NCBI RefSeq assembly: GCF_015477835.1
Contig: NZ_JADLQN010000013.1
Location: 1-32,343, forward strand
From: Nocardia higoensis
Lineage (GTDB): Bacteria; Actinomycetota; Actinomycetes; Mycobacteriales; Mycobacteriaceae
Direction: 5' to 3'
Length of the DNA: 32,343 nt
Positions within the stretch are counted from its first letter, which is position 1; every line of letters begins with the position of its first letter. The position numbers were made by a program, and so were the translations under genes. Positions 15,214-22,782 of the stretch are shown here, in pieces. The notes under the pieces are model-generated. The model had not been told where the DNA came from. It searched no databases and saw only the letters and a list, made by a program, of their open reading frames with translations.

Positions 15214-16569
15214 TCAGGTGAGGTAGCGGTAGGCGGGGCTACCGGGTTCCAGGCGATCGCACCGCAGCGGCGAGGCGGCCATGCGTTCGAGCAACGGCCC
15301 CAGTCCGGCCGCGGAGCCCAGTTCGATGCCGACCAGCGCCGCCCCGGTCTCCCTGTTGTTGCGCTTGACGTACTCGAACAGGGTGATGTCGTCGTCGGGG
15401 CCGAGCACCTCGTCCAGGAAGCGGCGCAGCGCGCCCGGTTCCTGCGGGAAGTCCACCAGGAAGTAGTGCTTGAGACCCTGGTGCACCAGTGAACGCTCGA
15501 TGATCTCGCCGTAGCGCGACACGTCGTTGTTGCCCCCGGACACCAGGCACACCACCGTCGCGCCCGCCGGGACATCGACCTCGGCCAGCGCCGCCGTCGC
15601 CAGTGCCCCCGCCGGTTCGGCGATGATGCCCTCGTTCTGGTAGAGCTCGAGCATGGCCGTGCAGATGGCACCCTCGTCGACCTGGAGCAATCGGAAACTG
15701 CCTGTGCCCGGTGGAGATTCGACGGCGGTGAGCAGTGGCAGCGACCCGTGGCTGACGACCCTGCCGCCGAAGCCGGTCACCGCGGCATAGGGCAGATCAC
15801 CGATCCGGCGGACCGCCGCGCCGTCGACGAACGGATCGATCTCCGGCAGCGTCACCGGCCCGCCCGCGATCAGTGCCGCGGACATGGATGCGGCGCCCGC
15901 CGGTTCCACCGCCAGGATGGCTGTCTTCGGCGAACGCTCCCGCAGATAGGTGCCGATGCCCGCCAGGCAGCCGCCACCGCCGACCGGGAGGACCACCAGA
16001 TCCGGTGGCGTCTCGAGCTGATCGAGGATCTCCACGGCGACGGTGCCCTGCCCCGCGGCGGTGCGCGCGTCGTCGAACGGCGGGACCATCGTCGCCCCGG
16101 TGCGCTCGACGTCGGCGGCGGCCGCGGCCGCGGCGGCGTCGTAGGTGTCGCCGACGGCGATGAGCTCGACGAATTCGCCCCCGTGCACCCGGATCCGGTC
16201 CCGCTTCTGTTTCGGGGTGGTGGTCGGCACGTAGATCCGGCCGTGGATGCCCATCGCCTGGCAGGCGAAGGCCACACCCTGCGCGTGGTTGCCCGCGCTG
16301 GCGGTCACCACGCCCGCCGCGCGCTCCTGCTCGTCGAGTTGCACGACGAGGTTGTAGGCGCCGCGCAGCTTGTAGGAGCGGACGGGGGTGAGGTCTTCGC
16401 GCTTGAGGTAGACCTTCGCTCCGGTCGCCGCGGACAGGCGCGGGCTGAACTGGAGCGGAGTGGGCTCGATGACGCTGGAAATCCGCTTCGCCGCGGCGTC
16501 GATCTCGTCGGCGCTGAGGACGCCGCGAGACGAGGACGGGGAATCGACGAGTTCCAGAGGATTGGTCAC
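15214..16569 (-). CDS. ilvA: threonine ammonia-lyase (threonine dehydratase), biosynthetic
   Basis: A 451-residue PLP enzyme that deaminates threonine to 2-oxobutyrate, the first step of isoleucine synthesis. The PLP lysine is in VRSYKLRGAYN; ASAGNHAQG, VGGGGCLAG and VSGGNNDVSRYGE are cofactor-binding motifs. A single C-terminal ACT-like regulatory domain runs from LKHYFLVDFPQEPGALRRFL to PGSPAYRYLT, as in M. tuberculosis and C. glutamicum IlvA. Just before VDEGAICTAMLELYQNEG, about 22 residues (VVSHGSLPLLTAVES...GTGSF) are extra compared with those proteins as I remember them. The start is GTG at 16569; an upstream start at 16617 would place the terminator hairpin at 16580-16616 inside the coding region. 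CATAGT is a possible -10 box. Confidence 0.95.
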   Translation of the reverse strand: MTNPLELVDSPSSSRGVLSADEIDAAAKRISSVIEPTPLQFSPRLSAATGAKVYLKREDLTPVRSYKLRGAYNLVVQLDEQERAAGVVTASAGNHAQGVAFACQAMGIHGRIYVPTTTPKQKRDRIRVHGGEFVELIAVGDTYDAAAAAAAADVERTGATMVPPFDDARTAAGQGTVAVEILDQLETPPDLVVLPVGGGGCLAGIGTYLRERSPKTAILAVEPAGAASMSAALIAGGPVTLPEIDPFVDGAAVRRIGDLPYAAVTGFGGRVVSHGSLPLLTAVESPPGTGSFRLLQVDEGAICTAMLELYQNEGIIAEPAGALATAALAEVDVPAGATVVCLVSGGNNDVSRYGEIIERSLVHQGLKHYFLVDFPQEPGALRRFLDEVLGPDDDITLFEYVKRNNRETGAALVGIELGSAAGLGPLLERMAASPLRCDRLEPGSPAYRYLT

Positions 16570-16579
16570 CCGACTATGC

Positions 16580-16616
16580 TGCCACCCGCCGATCGCGGTG
16601 TATTCGGCGGGTGGCA
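16580..16616 (-). terminator. 13-bp hairpin between the Ddn-like gene and ilvA
   Basis: TGCCACCCGCCGA at 16580-16592 pairs perfectly with 16604-16616 across an 11-nt loop. It begins 16 nt beyond the stop of the oxidoreductase gene and ends just before the ilvA start, so it should insulate ilvA from upstream transcription. Confidence 0.65.
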
Positions 16617-16632
16617 ACGGCGACAGCCGTGG

Positions 16633-17067
16633 TCAGCGCGGTGTCAACACGAAGACGGGGATCTCGCGGGAGGTCTTCTTCTGGTACTCGGCATAATCGG
16701 GCCAGGCCTCGACGGCCCGTTCCCACCACACCTTCTTCTCCTCGCCGGTGACCTCACGCGCGGTGTAGTCCGCGACGGTTCCGCCGTCGCGCAATTCGAC
16801 GTGTGGTTCGGCCTTCAGGTTGTGATACCAGACGGGATGCTTCGGGGCCCCGCCCAGCGAGGCGACGACCGCGTACTCCCCGCCGTGCTCGACCCGCATG
16901 AGCGGCGTCTTGCGCAGCTTGCCGGTCTTGGCGCCCTTGCTGGTCATGACGATGATCGGCTTGCCCTGCAAAGTGGTGGCCTCGGTCCCTCCCGAATTCT
17001 CGTAGGTCTCGGCCTGCTCGCGCGCCCAGTCGAACGCGCTCGGTGCGTACTCTCCGGTCAATGGCAT
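16633..17067 (-). CDS. nitroreductase-family deazaflavin-dependent oxidoreductase (Ddn-like)
   Basis: A 144-residue split-barrel protein of the F420H2-dependent Ddn/FDOR-A family. Features are GKPIIVMTSKGAKTGKLRKTPLMRV (strand pair plus the K/G/R-rich loop contacting F420), EYAVVASLGGAPKHPVWYHNLKA (the GG..HP.WY.N motif) and a C-terminal VFVLTPR strand. Such enzymes reduce quinones, enones or nitroaromatics with coenzyme F420, a cofactor found in Nocardia and Mycobacterium. The physiological substrate is unknown. Start ATG 17067 has a poor RBS. It diverges from a small membrane protein gene across an 18-bp palindrome, and a terminator follows it. Confidence 0.9.
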   Translation of the reverse strand: MPLTGEYAPSAFDWAREQAETYENSGGTEATTLQGKPIIVMTSKGAKTGKLRKTPLMRVEHGGEYAVVASLGGAPKHPVWYHNLKAEPHVELRDGGTVADYTAREVTGEEKKVWWERAVEAWPDYAEYQKKTSREIPVFVLTPR

Positions 17068-17114
17068 GCCTGGGACAACCGTTCAGGGACTCACAGGTGT
17101 TCCCGGTCGCCGCG

Positions 17115-17132
17115 AGTTCGGTAGACCGAACT
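17115..17132. promoter_or_regulatory. 18-bp palindromic operator in divergent promoter region
   Basis: AGTTCGGT-AG-ACCGAACT is a perfect inverted repeat with 8-bp arms and a 2-bp spacer. It lies between the divergent Ddn-like gene and small membrane gene and overlaps the -35 box of the latter. The size and symmetry suit a TetR-, MarR- or PadR-type dimer; no regulator gene is adjacent. Confidence 0.65.
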
Positions 17133-17150
17133 TTTCCGCGCGCGTACCCT
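17122..17150 (+). promoter_or_regulatory. promoter of small membrane protein gene (leaderless)
   Basis: TAGACC at 17122-17127 and TACCCT at 17145-17150 are spaced by 17 nt. The -10 box ends six nt before ATG 17157, so the transcript probably starts at or next to the start codon. The -35 box overlaps the operator palindrome, so binding there would block transcription. Confidence 0.5.
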
Positions 17151-17156
17151 GAACAC

Positions 17157-17372
17157 ATGGCAACGGTTCACCATCCCACCGTCGATATCGCGGGCAGCGC
17201 GTGGCCGGTGTACAAGCTCGAGGCCGTGGTCGCCGGGCTGGCGATCGCGCTGGTGCTCGGCCTGGTCACCGGCTCGGCTCAGGTGGCGGTGCTGGCGGCG
17301 GCCGCGGTGGCGTCGGTACGCGCGGCCTGCGCGCTGGCCGGGTCCCGGGTCTGCGCCCCGCCCGAACGCTGA
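17157..17372 (+). CDS. small two-TM membrane protein, unknown function
   Basis: A 71-residue protein starting MATVHHPTVDIAG with two hydrophobic helices, LEAVVAGLAIALVLGLVTG and VAVLAAAAVASVRAACALAG, then a short polar tail SRVCAPPER. No family was recognised. The start is ATG at 17157; a longer in-frame reading from 17043 would run through the operator and promoter. Its stop faces the stop of the LuxR-type regulator across a 113-nt spacer with degenerate repeats. Confidence 0.65.
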   Translation: MATVHHPTVDIAGSAWPVYKLEAVVAGLAIALVLGLVTGSAQVAVLAAAAVASVRAACALAGSRVCAPPER

Positions 17373-17374
17373 AT

Positions 17375-17460
17375 CCCGAATCGCGCGCTGAACCTACGAC
17401 CGAGTGCCGAACTCCTGCCGAGAATTCCCGACAACGTGCCGAGCCCCGATCGAGCGCCGA
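17375..17460. repeat. degenerate (G/C)CCGA repeat in convergent spacer
   Basis: The five-base core (G/C/A)CCGA occurs at 17375, 17399, 17406, 17417, 17427, 17438, 17445 and 17456; most intervals are 10-11 bp, close to one helical turn. No stable hairpin is evident. It fills the 113-nt spacer between two convergent genes. Confidence 0.4.
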
Positions 17461-17485
17461 GGCGAACGAGCCCAGGCGGGAGCGG

Positions 17486-20188
17486 CTACTGCGCGTCGAG
17501 CGTGAGCCCGGCCAGTTCCGAGCGGGAGGCGACGCCGAGTTTCGGATACGCCTTGTACAGGTGATGGCCCACCGTCCTCGGACTCAGGAACAGGTGCGCG
17601 GCGATATCTCGATTGGACATGCCTCGCGCGGCCAGCCGGACGATCTGCAACTCCTGCGGTGTGAGCACGGCCGACGGCCCCGAACCGGGCCGCGACATGC
17701 CGCCGTCGCCCAGCGCCCTCAGTTCGACCTCGGCGCGCTCGGCCCACGGGTTCGCACCCAGTCCGGCGAAGATCTCGTGCGCAGTGCGCAACTGTGTCCG
17801 CGCCTCGGTCTTGCGGCGGGCGCGGCGCAACCATTCCCCGTACAGCAGGCGGGTGCGCCCCTCTTCGAACGGCCGCGGTCGTGAGCCGAGCGCGGCCTCG
17901 TACAGTTCCCCGGCCTCCCGGCCCTCGGTGGTCAGCGCCCGGCTCCGCTGCTCCAGTGCGCGCACCCACGGCTGACCGCAGTCTCGCGCCCACGCGCTCA
18001 ACCGGATCATGGCGTCACCGGCGAGTTCCCGATCACCGAGGCGGACGGCGGCCTCGATCGCGTCGGGCAGCGAACGCAGGCCCACGACTTGATGGCGCGC
18101 CGGTTCGACGGTGAGCGCGGTGAACCGGCCGATCGCCTCGTCCACCCGGCCGAGCCCGAGCGCCAGCATGCCCAGTGCGGCCTGGCACCAGGTGGCACCC
18201 GCCGCGCTCGGGCCGCCGAACTGCTCCGCCGACGCCCGCGCGACAGCGGCCGAACACCCTTCGACGTCTCCCTCCAGCGCCGCGAGGTAGGCGAGAAACG
18301 CCGTCAGCTGGCTGACCCAGTGCCGTAGACCGATGTCGTCGGCGATCCGCGCTCCTTCGGTCGCGAGGACGAATCCCTCGCGTGGGCGGCCGAGGAAGGT
18401 CTCGGCCTCGGCCAGGAAGAACAGCAGCGGTGGCAGCAGCCCGATCCGGCCCTCTTCCCGGCAGCGGGCGACGAGTTCCGCGGCGAGGTCGCGGACCTGC
18501 TCGTCTTGCCCCGGCACGAGTCCGGCGCCGCACAGCAGGACGAGATCGCGCGGATCGCCGACCGCGTCGGCCGCCGCGCGCAGATCACCGGCGGACCGGC
18601 CGTGCAGGCCGTCGAGCACATAGCGCAGGACCGGCGCGGACGGCTCCGCGTCGTCGAGTCGCAGTGCGCGCAGACGCGCATGGGTCTGCGCGAGTTCGGC
18701 TTCTCCGAGGTACCACGCGGCGTGCACCGCCTGGGTGAGGATGCGCGCGGCCTGCGACGGCTGTTCGGCCGCGATCGCGTCGGCGGCGGCCAGCAGTCGG
18801 CGATGGGCCGCGAGATGCTGCCCGGTGCCGAATTCCGCGCTGCCGTGCACCAGGTCCAGCCGCGCCGACAGCAGCGCGTCGCTCGTGTGCGCGGCCGCCC
18901 GTGCCGAGATGGTCGCGGCGGACTCGAAAAGCCCCGCGTCGGCGGCGGTTTCGGCGGCCAGCACCAGCCTGCGGACGCGGGCCCGCTGATCGGTGCTCAA
19001 CGTGGCCGCGCGTTCATAGGCCGCGACCGCCCCGTGATGACCGCTGCGCAGGAGTGCTCGCTGCGCGGTGTCCTCCAGCGCGGTCGCGATCTGCTCGTCG
19101 GGGCCGGTGGCCGCGCTCGCCAGATGCCACGCCCGCAGGTCGGCTCTATCGGGTCCGGTCATGGTGTCGGCGAGTGCGCGATGCGCCGCCAGCCGTGCGC
19201 TCAACGGCGCGCCGCGATAGATCGCCGAGCGCAGCAAGGGGTGCCGCAACCGCAGATGCCGACCGTCGCCCGCGATCAGGCCGAGTTCCTCGGCGGGCCG
19301 CAGATCGGCGGGCGTGGCCCCGAGTTCCGCCGCGGCGGTGAGCACGGGGCCGGTCTCGGTGGTCCCGGCCGCCGCGGCCACCAGCAGCAATGATCGTGTC
19401 GCCGAGGGCAACCGGCTCACCTGACCGTGGAAGGCGACGTGCAGGCGTTGCGTCAGCGGCAGCGGATTCGGCCCCTCGTCCGGTGCGCTCGCCGCGAGCA
19501 CGGCGGGCAACTCGCGCAGTGCGAGCGGATTTCCCGCCGCCGCACCCAGCGCGCGCATCCGCAGGCCCGGTGCGAGATCGGGTTCGAGGGCGTCGAGCAG
19601 CGCGGCGGCCGACTCCTGGCGCAACGGTCCGACGACGAGTTCGGGCAGTCCGGCCGCGGGGAAATCCGCCGGTCCGGTGCGGGCGGCGAAAAGGATCGCC
19701 ACCCCCTCGGCATCGAGCCTCCTGGCCGCGAACACCAGGGCCTCGGCGGTGGCGCGGTCGAGCCAGTGCGCGTCGTCGATGACGCACAGCACCGGGTGCT
19801 CGGCGGCTTCCTCGGCCAGCAGCGACAGCACCGCGAGTCCGATGAGCAGCCGATCGCCGGGCCCGCTGTCACCGACGCCGAACGCGCCGAGCAGCGCCGC
19901 CCGCTGCCGCTCGGGCAATCGCTCGATCAGCGGCGCGGCCGTGCGCGCCAGCAGATGCAATCCGGCGAAGGGCAGTTCGGCCTCCGATTCCACCCCCGCG
20001 CTGCGGACCGTCGCCAGCCCCTGCGCCGCCGCGTAGTCGAGCAGCGCCGTCTTGCCGACGCCGGGTTCACCGCGCAGCACCAGCGCCCCGCTGCGCCCGG
20101 CCCGCGCATCGCACAGCAGCTGATCGATGCGTGCCTGCTCGCTCTCGCGTCCGTACAGCACCGGTTCACCGTAACCGGGCTTCAGCAC
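17486..20188 (-). CDS. LuxR-family ATPase transcriptional regulator (LAL type)
   Basis: A 900-residue STAND regulator. The AAA-like domain begins YGRESEQARIDQLL; Walker A is GEPGVGKT (40-47) and Walker B is VLCVIDDAHWLD (133-144). A long helical TPR-like middle (about 330-830) is followed by a C-terminal LuxR HTH, LTPQELQIVRLAARGMSNRDIAAHLFLSPRTV onward (842-890). Large ATP-binding LuxR proteins typically activate adjacent metabolic or secondary-metabolite genes on binding an effector. The start is GTG at 20188 with no clear Shine-Dalgarno. It diverges from the SnoaL-like gene by 89 nt, making that two-gene unit the most likely target. The effector is unknown. Confidence 0.92.
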   Translation of the reverse strand: MLKPGYGEPVLYGRESEQARIDQLLCDARAGRSGALVLRGEPGVGKTALLDYAAAQGLATVRSAGVESEAELPFAGLHLLARTAAPLIERLPERQRAALLGAFGVGDSGPGDRLLIGLAVLSLLAEEAAEHPVLCVIDDAHWLDRATAEALVFAARRLDAEGVAILFAARTGPADFPAAGLPELVVGPLRQESAAALLDALEPDLAPGLRMRALGAAAGNPLALRELPAVLAASAPDEGPNPLPLTQRLHVAFHGQVSRLPSATRSLLLVAAAAGTTETGPVLTAAAELGATPADLRPAEELGLIAGDGRHLRLRHPLLRSAIYRGAPLSARLAAHRALADTMTGPDRADLRAWHLASAATGPDEQIATALEDTAQRALLRSGHHGAVAAYERAATLSTDQRARVRRLVLAAETAADAGLFESAATISARAAAHTSDALLSARLDLVHGSAEFGTGQHLAAHRRLLAAADAIAAEQPSQAARILTQAVHAAWYLGEAELAQTHARLRALRLDDAEPSAPVLRYVLDGLHGRSAGDLRAAADAVGDPRDLVLLCGAGLVPGQDEQVRDLAAELVARCREEGRIGLLPPLLFFLAEAETFLGRPREGFVLATEGARIADDIGLRHWVSQLTAFLAYLAALEGDVEGCSAAVARASAEQFGGPSAAGATWCQAALGMLALGLGRVDEAIGRFTALTVEPARHQVVGLRSLPDAIEAAVRLGDRELAGDAMIRLSAWARDCGQPWVRALEQRSRALTTEGREAGELYEAALGSRPRPFEEGRTRLLYGEWLRRARRKTEARTQLRTAHEIFAGLGANPWAERAEVELRALGDGGMSRPGSGPSAVLTPQELQIVRLAARGMSNRDIAAHLFLSPRTVGHHLYKAYPKLGVASRSELAGLTLDAQ

Positions 20189-20215
20189 GGCCGAAAAGTA
20201 CCTATAGGCGACAGA

Positions 20216-20244
20216 TTCGGCGACCCCCTCCCGATCCCTACCGT
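20216..20244 (+). promoter_or_regulatory. candidate promoter of the SnoaL-like/membrane protein unit
   Basis: TTCGGC at 20216-20221 and TACCGT at 20239-20244 are 17 nt apart, with the same -10 hexamer as the esterase promoter at 13972. The expected start near 20251 leaves a leader of about 27 nt containing GAGGAG. Confidence 0.5.
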
Positions 20245-20277
20245 GTGTTCCGTACCCACCGAAGCGAGGAGAACACC

Positions 20278-20634
20278 ATGAACGATCTGGTCGCGCAATA
20301 CCTGGAGATCTGGAACACCACCGACGCGGCGGCCCGTGCGGCGGCCATCGGGCGGGTCTTCACCGACAACCCCGGCTACGTCGACCCGCTGATGGACGTC
20401 ACCGGCCGCGACGCCATCGACGCGGGTATCGCCGCGGTGCAGTCGCAGTTCCCCGGATGGGTGTTCCGGCTCGCGGGCCCGATCGACGCCCACCACGATC
20501 AGGTGCGCTTCACCTGGGAACTCGGCCCCGCCGAGGGTGCGGCGCTGATCGTCGGTTTCGACGTGGCGGTGCTCGCGCAGGGCCGCATCGATCGCGTCTA
20601 CGGCTTCCTCGACAAAGTCCCCGCCACCGCCTGA
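20278..20634 (+). CDS. SnoaL-like (NTF2-fold) protein
   Basis: A 118-residue protein with the SnoaL/NTF2 layout: N-terminal helix DLVAQYLEIWNTTD, then RVFTDNPGYVDPLMDVTGRDAIDAGI with the conserved Y.DP and G..A....I pattern, then strands FRLAGPIDAHHDQVRFTWELG and GRIDRVYGFLD. Members include polyketide cyclases and many uncharacterised small-molecule-binding proteins; no polyketide genes are nearby, so no reaction is assigned. GAGGAG lies six nt before ATG 20278. It is 33 nt upstream of the membrane protein gene and divergent from the LuxR regulator. Confidence 0.88.
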   Translation: MNDLVAQYLEIWNTTDAAARAAAIGRVFTDNPGYVDPLMDVTGRDAIDAGIAAVQSQFPGWVFRLAGPIDAHHDQVRFTWELGPAEGAALIVGFDVAVLAQGRIDRVYGFLDKVPATA

Positions 20635-20667
20635 CCCACACCCCTGTTCGTCGAGAAGGAGACCACC

Positions 20668-21090
20668 ATGACCACCTACACTCCCGCGAGCCGGCTGTCC
20701 GCTCTGGTCGGCCCCGGCGACCGGCTCCTGCGCCTGTCATTGCGTACCGACGCGCTGGTCACCGGCGTCAACGGCCTGGCCTATCTCGTACTGTCGGCGC
20801 CGTTGGAGTCGCTGCTCGGACTCGACCGCGGACTCGCGCTCGCGGTCGGCGCCTTCCTGACCGCCTACGCCGTCCTCGTGACGCTGGTCGGGCTGCCCGT
20901 CCGGATCAGCAGCGCCGCGGTCCGGGGTGTGATCGCCGCGAATGTCGTGTGGGCGGTGGTCAGCGTGGTGGCTCTCGTCGTGGGCGTGCTCGGTGCGACC
21001 GCGGTGGGCGTGGTGTGGACGGTATTGCAGGCGCTGGTCGTGGGCGGATTCGCCGCACTGCAGTATCTGGGTCTGCGCAAGGCCGGGTGA
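20668..21090 (+). CDS. four-TM integral membrane protein, unknown function
   Basis: A 140-residue protein with four hydrophobic segments, about residues 31-48 (VTGVNGLAYLVLSAPLES), 54-76 (RGLALAVGAFLTAYAVLVTLVGL), 84-110 and 112-134, and a short C-terminal LRKAG. No catalytic motif is visible. Strong AAGGAG six nt before ATG 20668. It follows the SnoaL-like gene in the same orientation and ends at a strong terminator, so the two form one transcription unit probably controlled by the divergent LuxR-type regulator. Confidence 0.8.
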   Translation: MTTYTPASRLSALVGPGDRLLRLSLRTDALVTGVNGLAYLVLSAPLESLLGLDRGLALAVGAFLTAYAVLVTLVGLPVRISSAAVRGVIAANVVWAVVSVVALVVGVLGATAVGVVWTVLQALVVGGFAALQYLGLRKAG

Positions 21091-21098
21091 AGCGTCGC

Positions 21099-21139
21099 AC
21101 CGCCTGGTCCGGCCCGTCCCACGGGCCGGACCAGGCGGT
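21099..21139 (+). terminator. 19-bp perfect stem, 3-nt loop terminator
   Basis: Positions 21099-21117 are exactly complementary to 21121-21139 around a CCC loop. The stem begins eight nt after the stop of the membrane protein gene. It is the most stable hairpin seen in the window. Confidence 0.8.
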
Positions 21140-21263
21140 CGTATCCGGTCGGGCTCGCGCATCGAGTGCGGGTCGGTGGTGGATCGGAACCCGTCGCGAC
21201 ACGAGGGATTCGAGTAGCGGACTACGCGGGATCTCGGCACCGGTCGGACGGAGACTGGAGGAC

Positions 21264-22535
21264 ATGAAACGCCTGGTGGTGTGTTGCGACGGTACGTGGA
21301 AGGCCGAGAACAGCAGCACCGTGTCCAATATCGTGAAGATCGCGCAGACCGTGCGGATGGAGGCCCCTGGCCCGACCGGCACGATGATCCGTCAGCAGGT
21401 CATCTACATCTCCGGCCCCGGCGCCCGCGGATTCACCGCGGATCGCCTGATCGGCGGTGCGTTCGGCCTCGGCCTGGAGGCCAACCTGTCCGCCGCCTAT
21501 TGGCAGCTCGCCGTCAACTGGGAGCCCGGCGACGAGATCTACGTCTTCGGCTTCAGCCGCGGCGCCTACACCGCGCGCAGTCTGGTCGGGCTCATCGATC
21601 TGATCGGAATCATGAGCCCGGAGTCGATGATCGGCGGGCACTACCCGACCGCGCTGCGGATGTACCGCAGGCTCGGCGGCAAACGGCCGAACCGCTGGAA
21701 ATCCGCGCCGACACCGAAGGATTGGTCGGATTTCCGCAGGACACACAGCCGGATGGCTCCGGTCGACTTCCTCGGCGTCTTCGATACCGTCGGCGCGCTC
21801 GGCGTCCCCGGCGTCACCTCCTGGCGGCACAGCTTCCACAACGTCGAACTCTCGCAATGGGTGCTGTGCGCCCGGCAGGCGCTCGCCCTCGACGAACGCA
21901 GACGCAATTTCGAGCCCTGCCTGTGGCAGGTGCCGGTGCCGTTGCGGGTCAAGCACCACCGGATCAAGCGCCGCGGCCACCGTGAGCGCGTCAAGCAGGT
22001 CTGGTTCGCCGGAGTGCACAGCGATATCGGCGGCGGCTACGCGGAGTGCGGACTGTCCGACGCCACCTTCCGATGGATGGTCGCCGAGGCGCGGGCGGAG
22101 GGCCTGGCATTCGACGACGGCCTCGTCGAATGCCTCACCGGGCAGTGCGCGAAGGTGCGGGAGCACTCGATGCTGCACGATTCGCTCGGCCCCGGCTACC
22201 GGGTGCTCAACCTCGCGCGCACTCTGCGCGCACTGCGCAACCGGCGCAGCCGCTTCTACTGGGACTCCTGGCGCAAACCGGTGGTCGAAGGTGACCACGG
22301 GGTGCGCCTGGCCTCGACGGTCACCGCGGACCAGGATTACCGGCCCCGCAATCTGCTCCGTTGGCGTGTGGCACTCGGTGGGCACGTTCCGGCACACCTC
22401 GTCGAGCCGATTCCGCCGGCTCCCGGTGATGCCGGTGCGGACGGCGGCAGGGGGTCGCGACAGATCACGCACGATGTCCGGCGCCGCGGCACGGGAAGCG
22501 ACGCCCCGGGAAGACTTCTCGGCGGGAGGTGGTGA
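21264..22535 (+). CDS. DUF2235 (Tle1-like) alpha/beta hydrolase
   Basis: A 423-residue protein of the DUF2235 family, whose members include type VI secretion phospholipase effectors (Tle1). It starts MKRLVVCCDGTWKAEN, the usual C.DGTW motif. The nucleophile elbow is GFSRGAYTAR (S98), followed by LGVFDTVGALG (D174) and WFAGVHSDIGGGYAE (H252), giving a plausible Ser-Asp-His triad. There is no signal peptide or membrane helix, and no T6SS genes are nearby, so a cytoplasmic or otherwise delivered lipase/esterase is inferred. Start ATG 21264 is preceded by CTGGAGGAC, whose RBS is unusually close. The last 40 residues are Gly/Arg-rich and unconserved in appearance. It is transcribed alone. Confidence 0.87.
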   Translation: MKRLVVCCDGTWKAENSSTVSNIVKIAQTVRMEAPGPTGTMIRQQVIYISGPGARGFTADRLIGGAFGLGLEANLSAAYWQLAVNWEPGDEIYVFGFSRGAYTARSLVGLIDLIGIMSPESMIGGHYPTALRMYRRLGGKRPNRWKSAPTPKDWSDFRRTHSRMAPVDFLGVFDTVGALGVPGVTSWRHSFHNVELSQWVLCARQALALDERRRNFEPCLWQVPVPLRVKHHRIKRRGHRERVKQVWFAGVHSDIGGGYAECGLSDATFRWMVAEARAEGLAFDDGLVECLTGQCAKVREHSMLHDSLGPGYRVLNLARTLRALRNRRSRFYWDSWRKPVVEGDHGVRLASTVTADQDYRPRNLLRWRVALGGHVPAHLVEPIPPAPGDAGADGGRGSRQITHDVRRRGTGSDAPGRLLGGRW

Positions 22536-22636
22536 ACTCGCCTACGCAGCCTGAGGAATCCGAGCCGCGCGCCGGGCAACGTCGACCGTACGAGCGGGCA
22601 TCGGAGATGACCAGCCCGCTCGCCGGTCACCGCTCG

Positions 22637-22782
22637 ATGACGAGCAGGGCTCAACGAGGAGCCGGGTGCGACGACGAGCAGGGCGCGATGACGAGGATGG
22701 CTCAGCGCAGAGCCGGGCACGGTGCCGAGCATGGCGCAGAGCCGGGCGCGATGCCGAGCGGGCTCAGCGCACGAGCAGGGCG
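22637..22782. repeat. imperfect tandem repeat overlapping the treY 3' end
   Basis: Five degenerate copies can be aligned at 22637-22670, 22671-22687 (truncated), 22688-22721, 22722-22750 and 22751-22782. Each begins with a variant of RYGMCGAGCAKGG and most continue through GCTCA.CG and GAGCCGGG. Full units are 29-34 bp. The last unit includes the treY stop codon at 22764-22766. The array fills most of the 228-nt spacer between DUF2235 and treY, which contains no gene. Confidence 0.6.

Noticed and set aside
16570..16617. A longer IlvA N-terminus starting at 16617
   Set aside because: It would translate through a 13-bp terminator hairpin, and the added residues are not typical of IlvA.
20457..22535. 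An extended start for the DUF2235 protein reading back through the four-TM gene
   Set aside because: The extension crosses a 19-bp terminator and has shadow-type composition; the MKRLVVCCDGTW start at 21264 fits the family.
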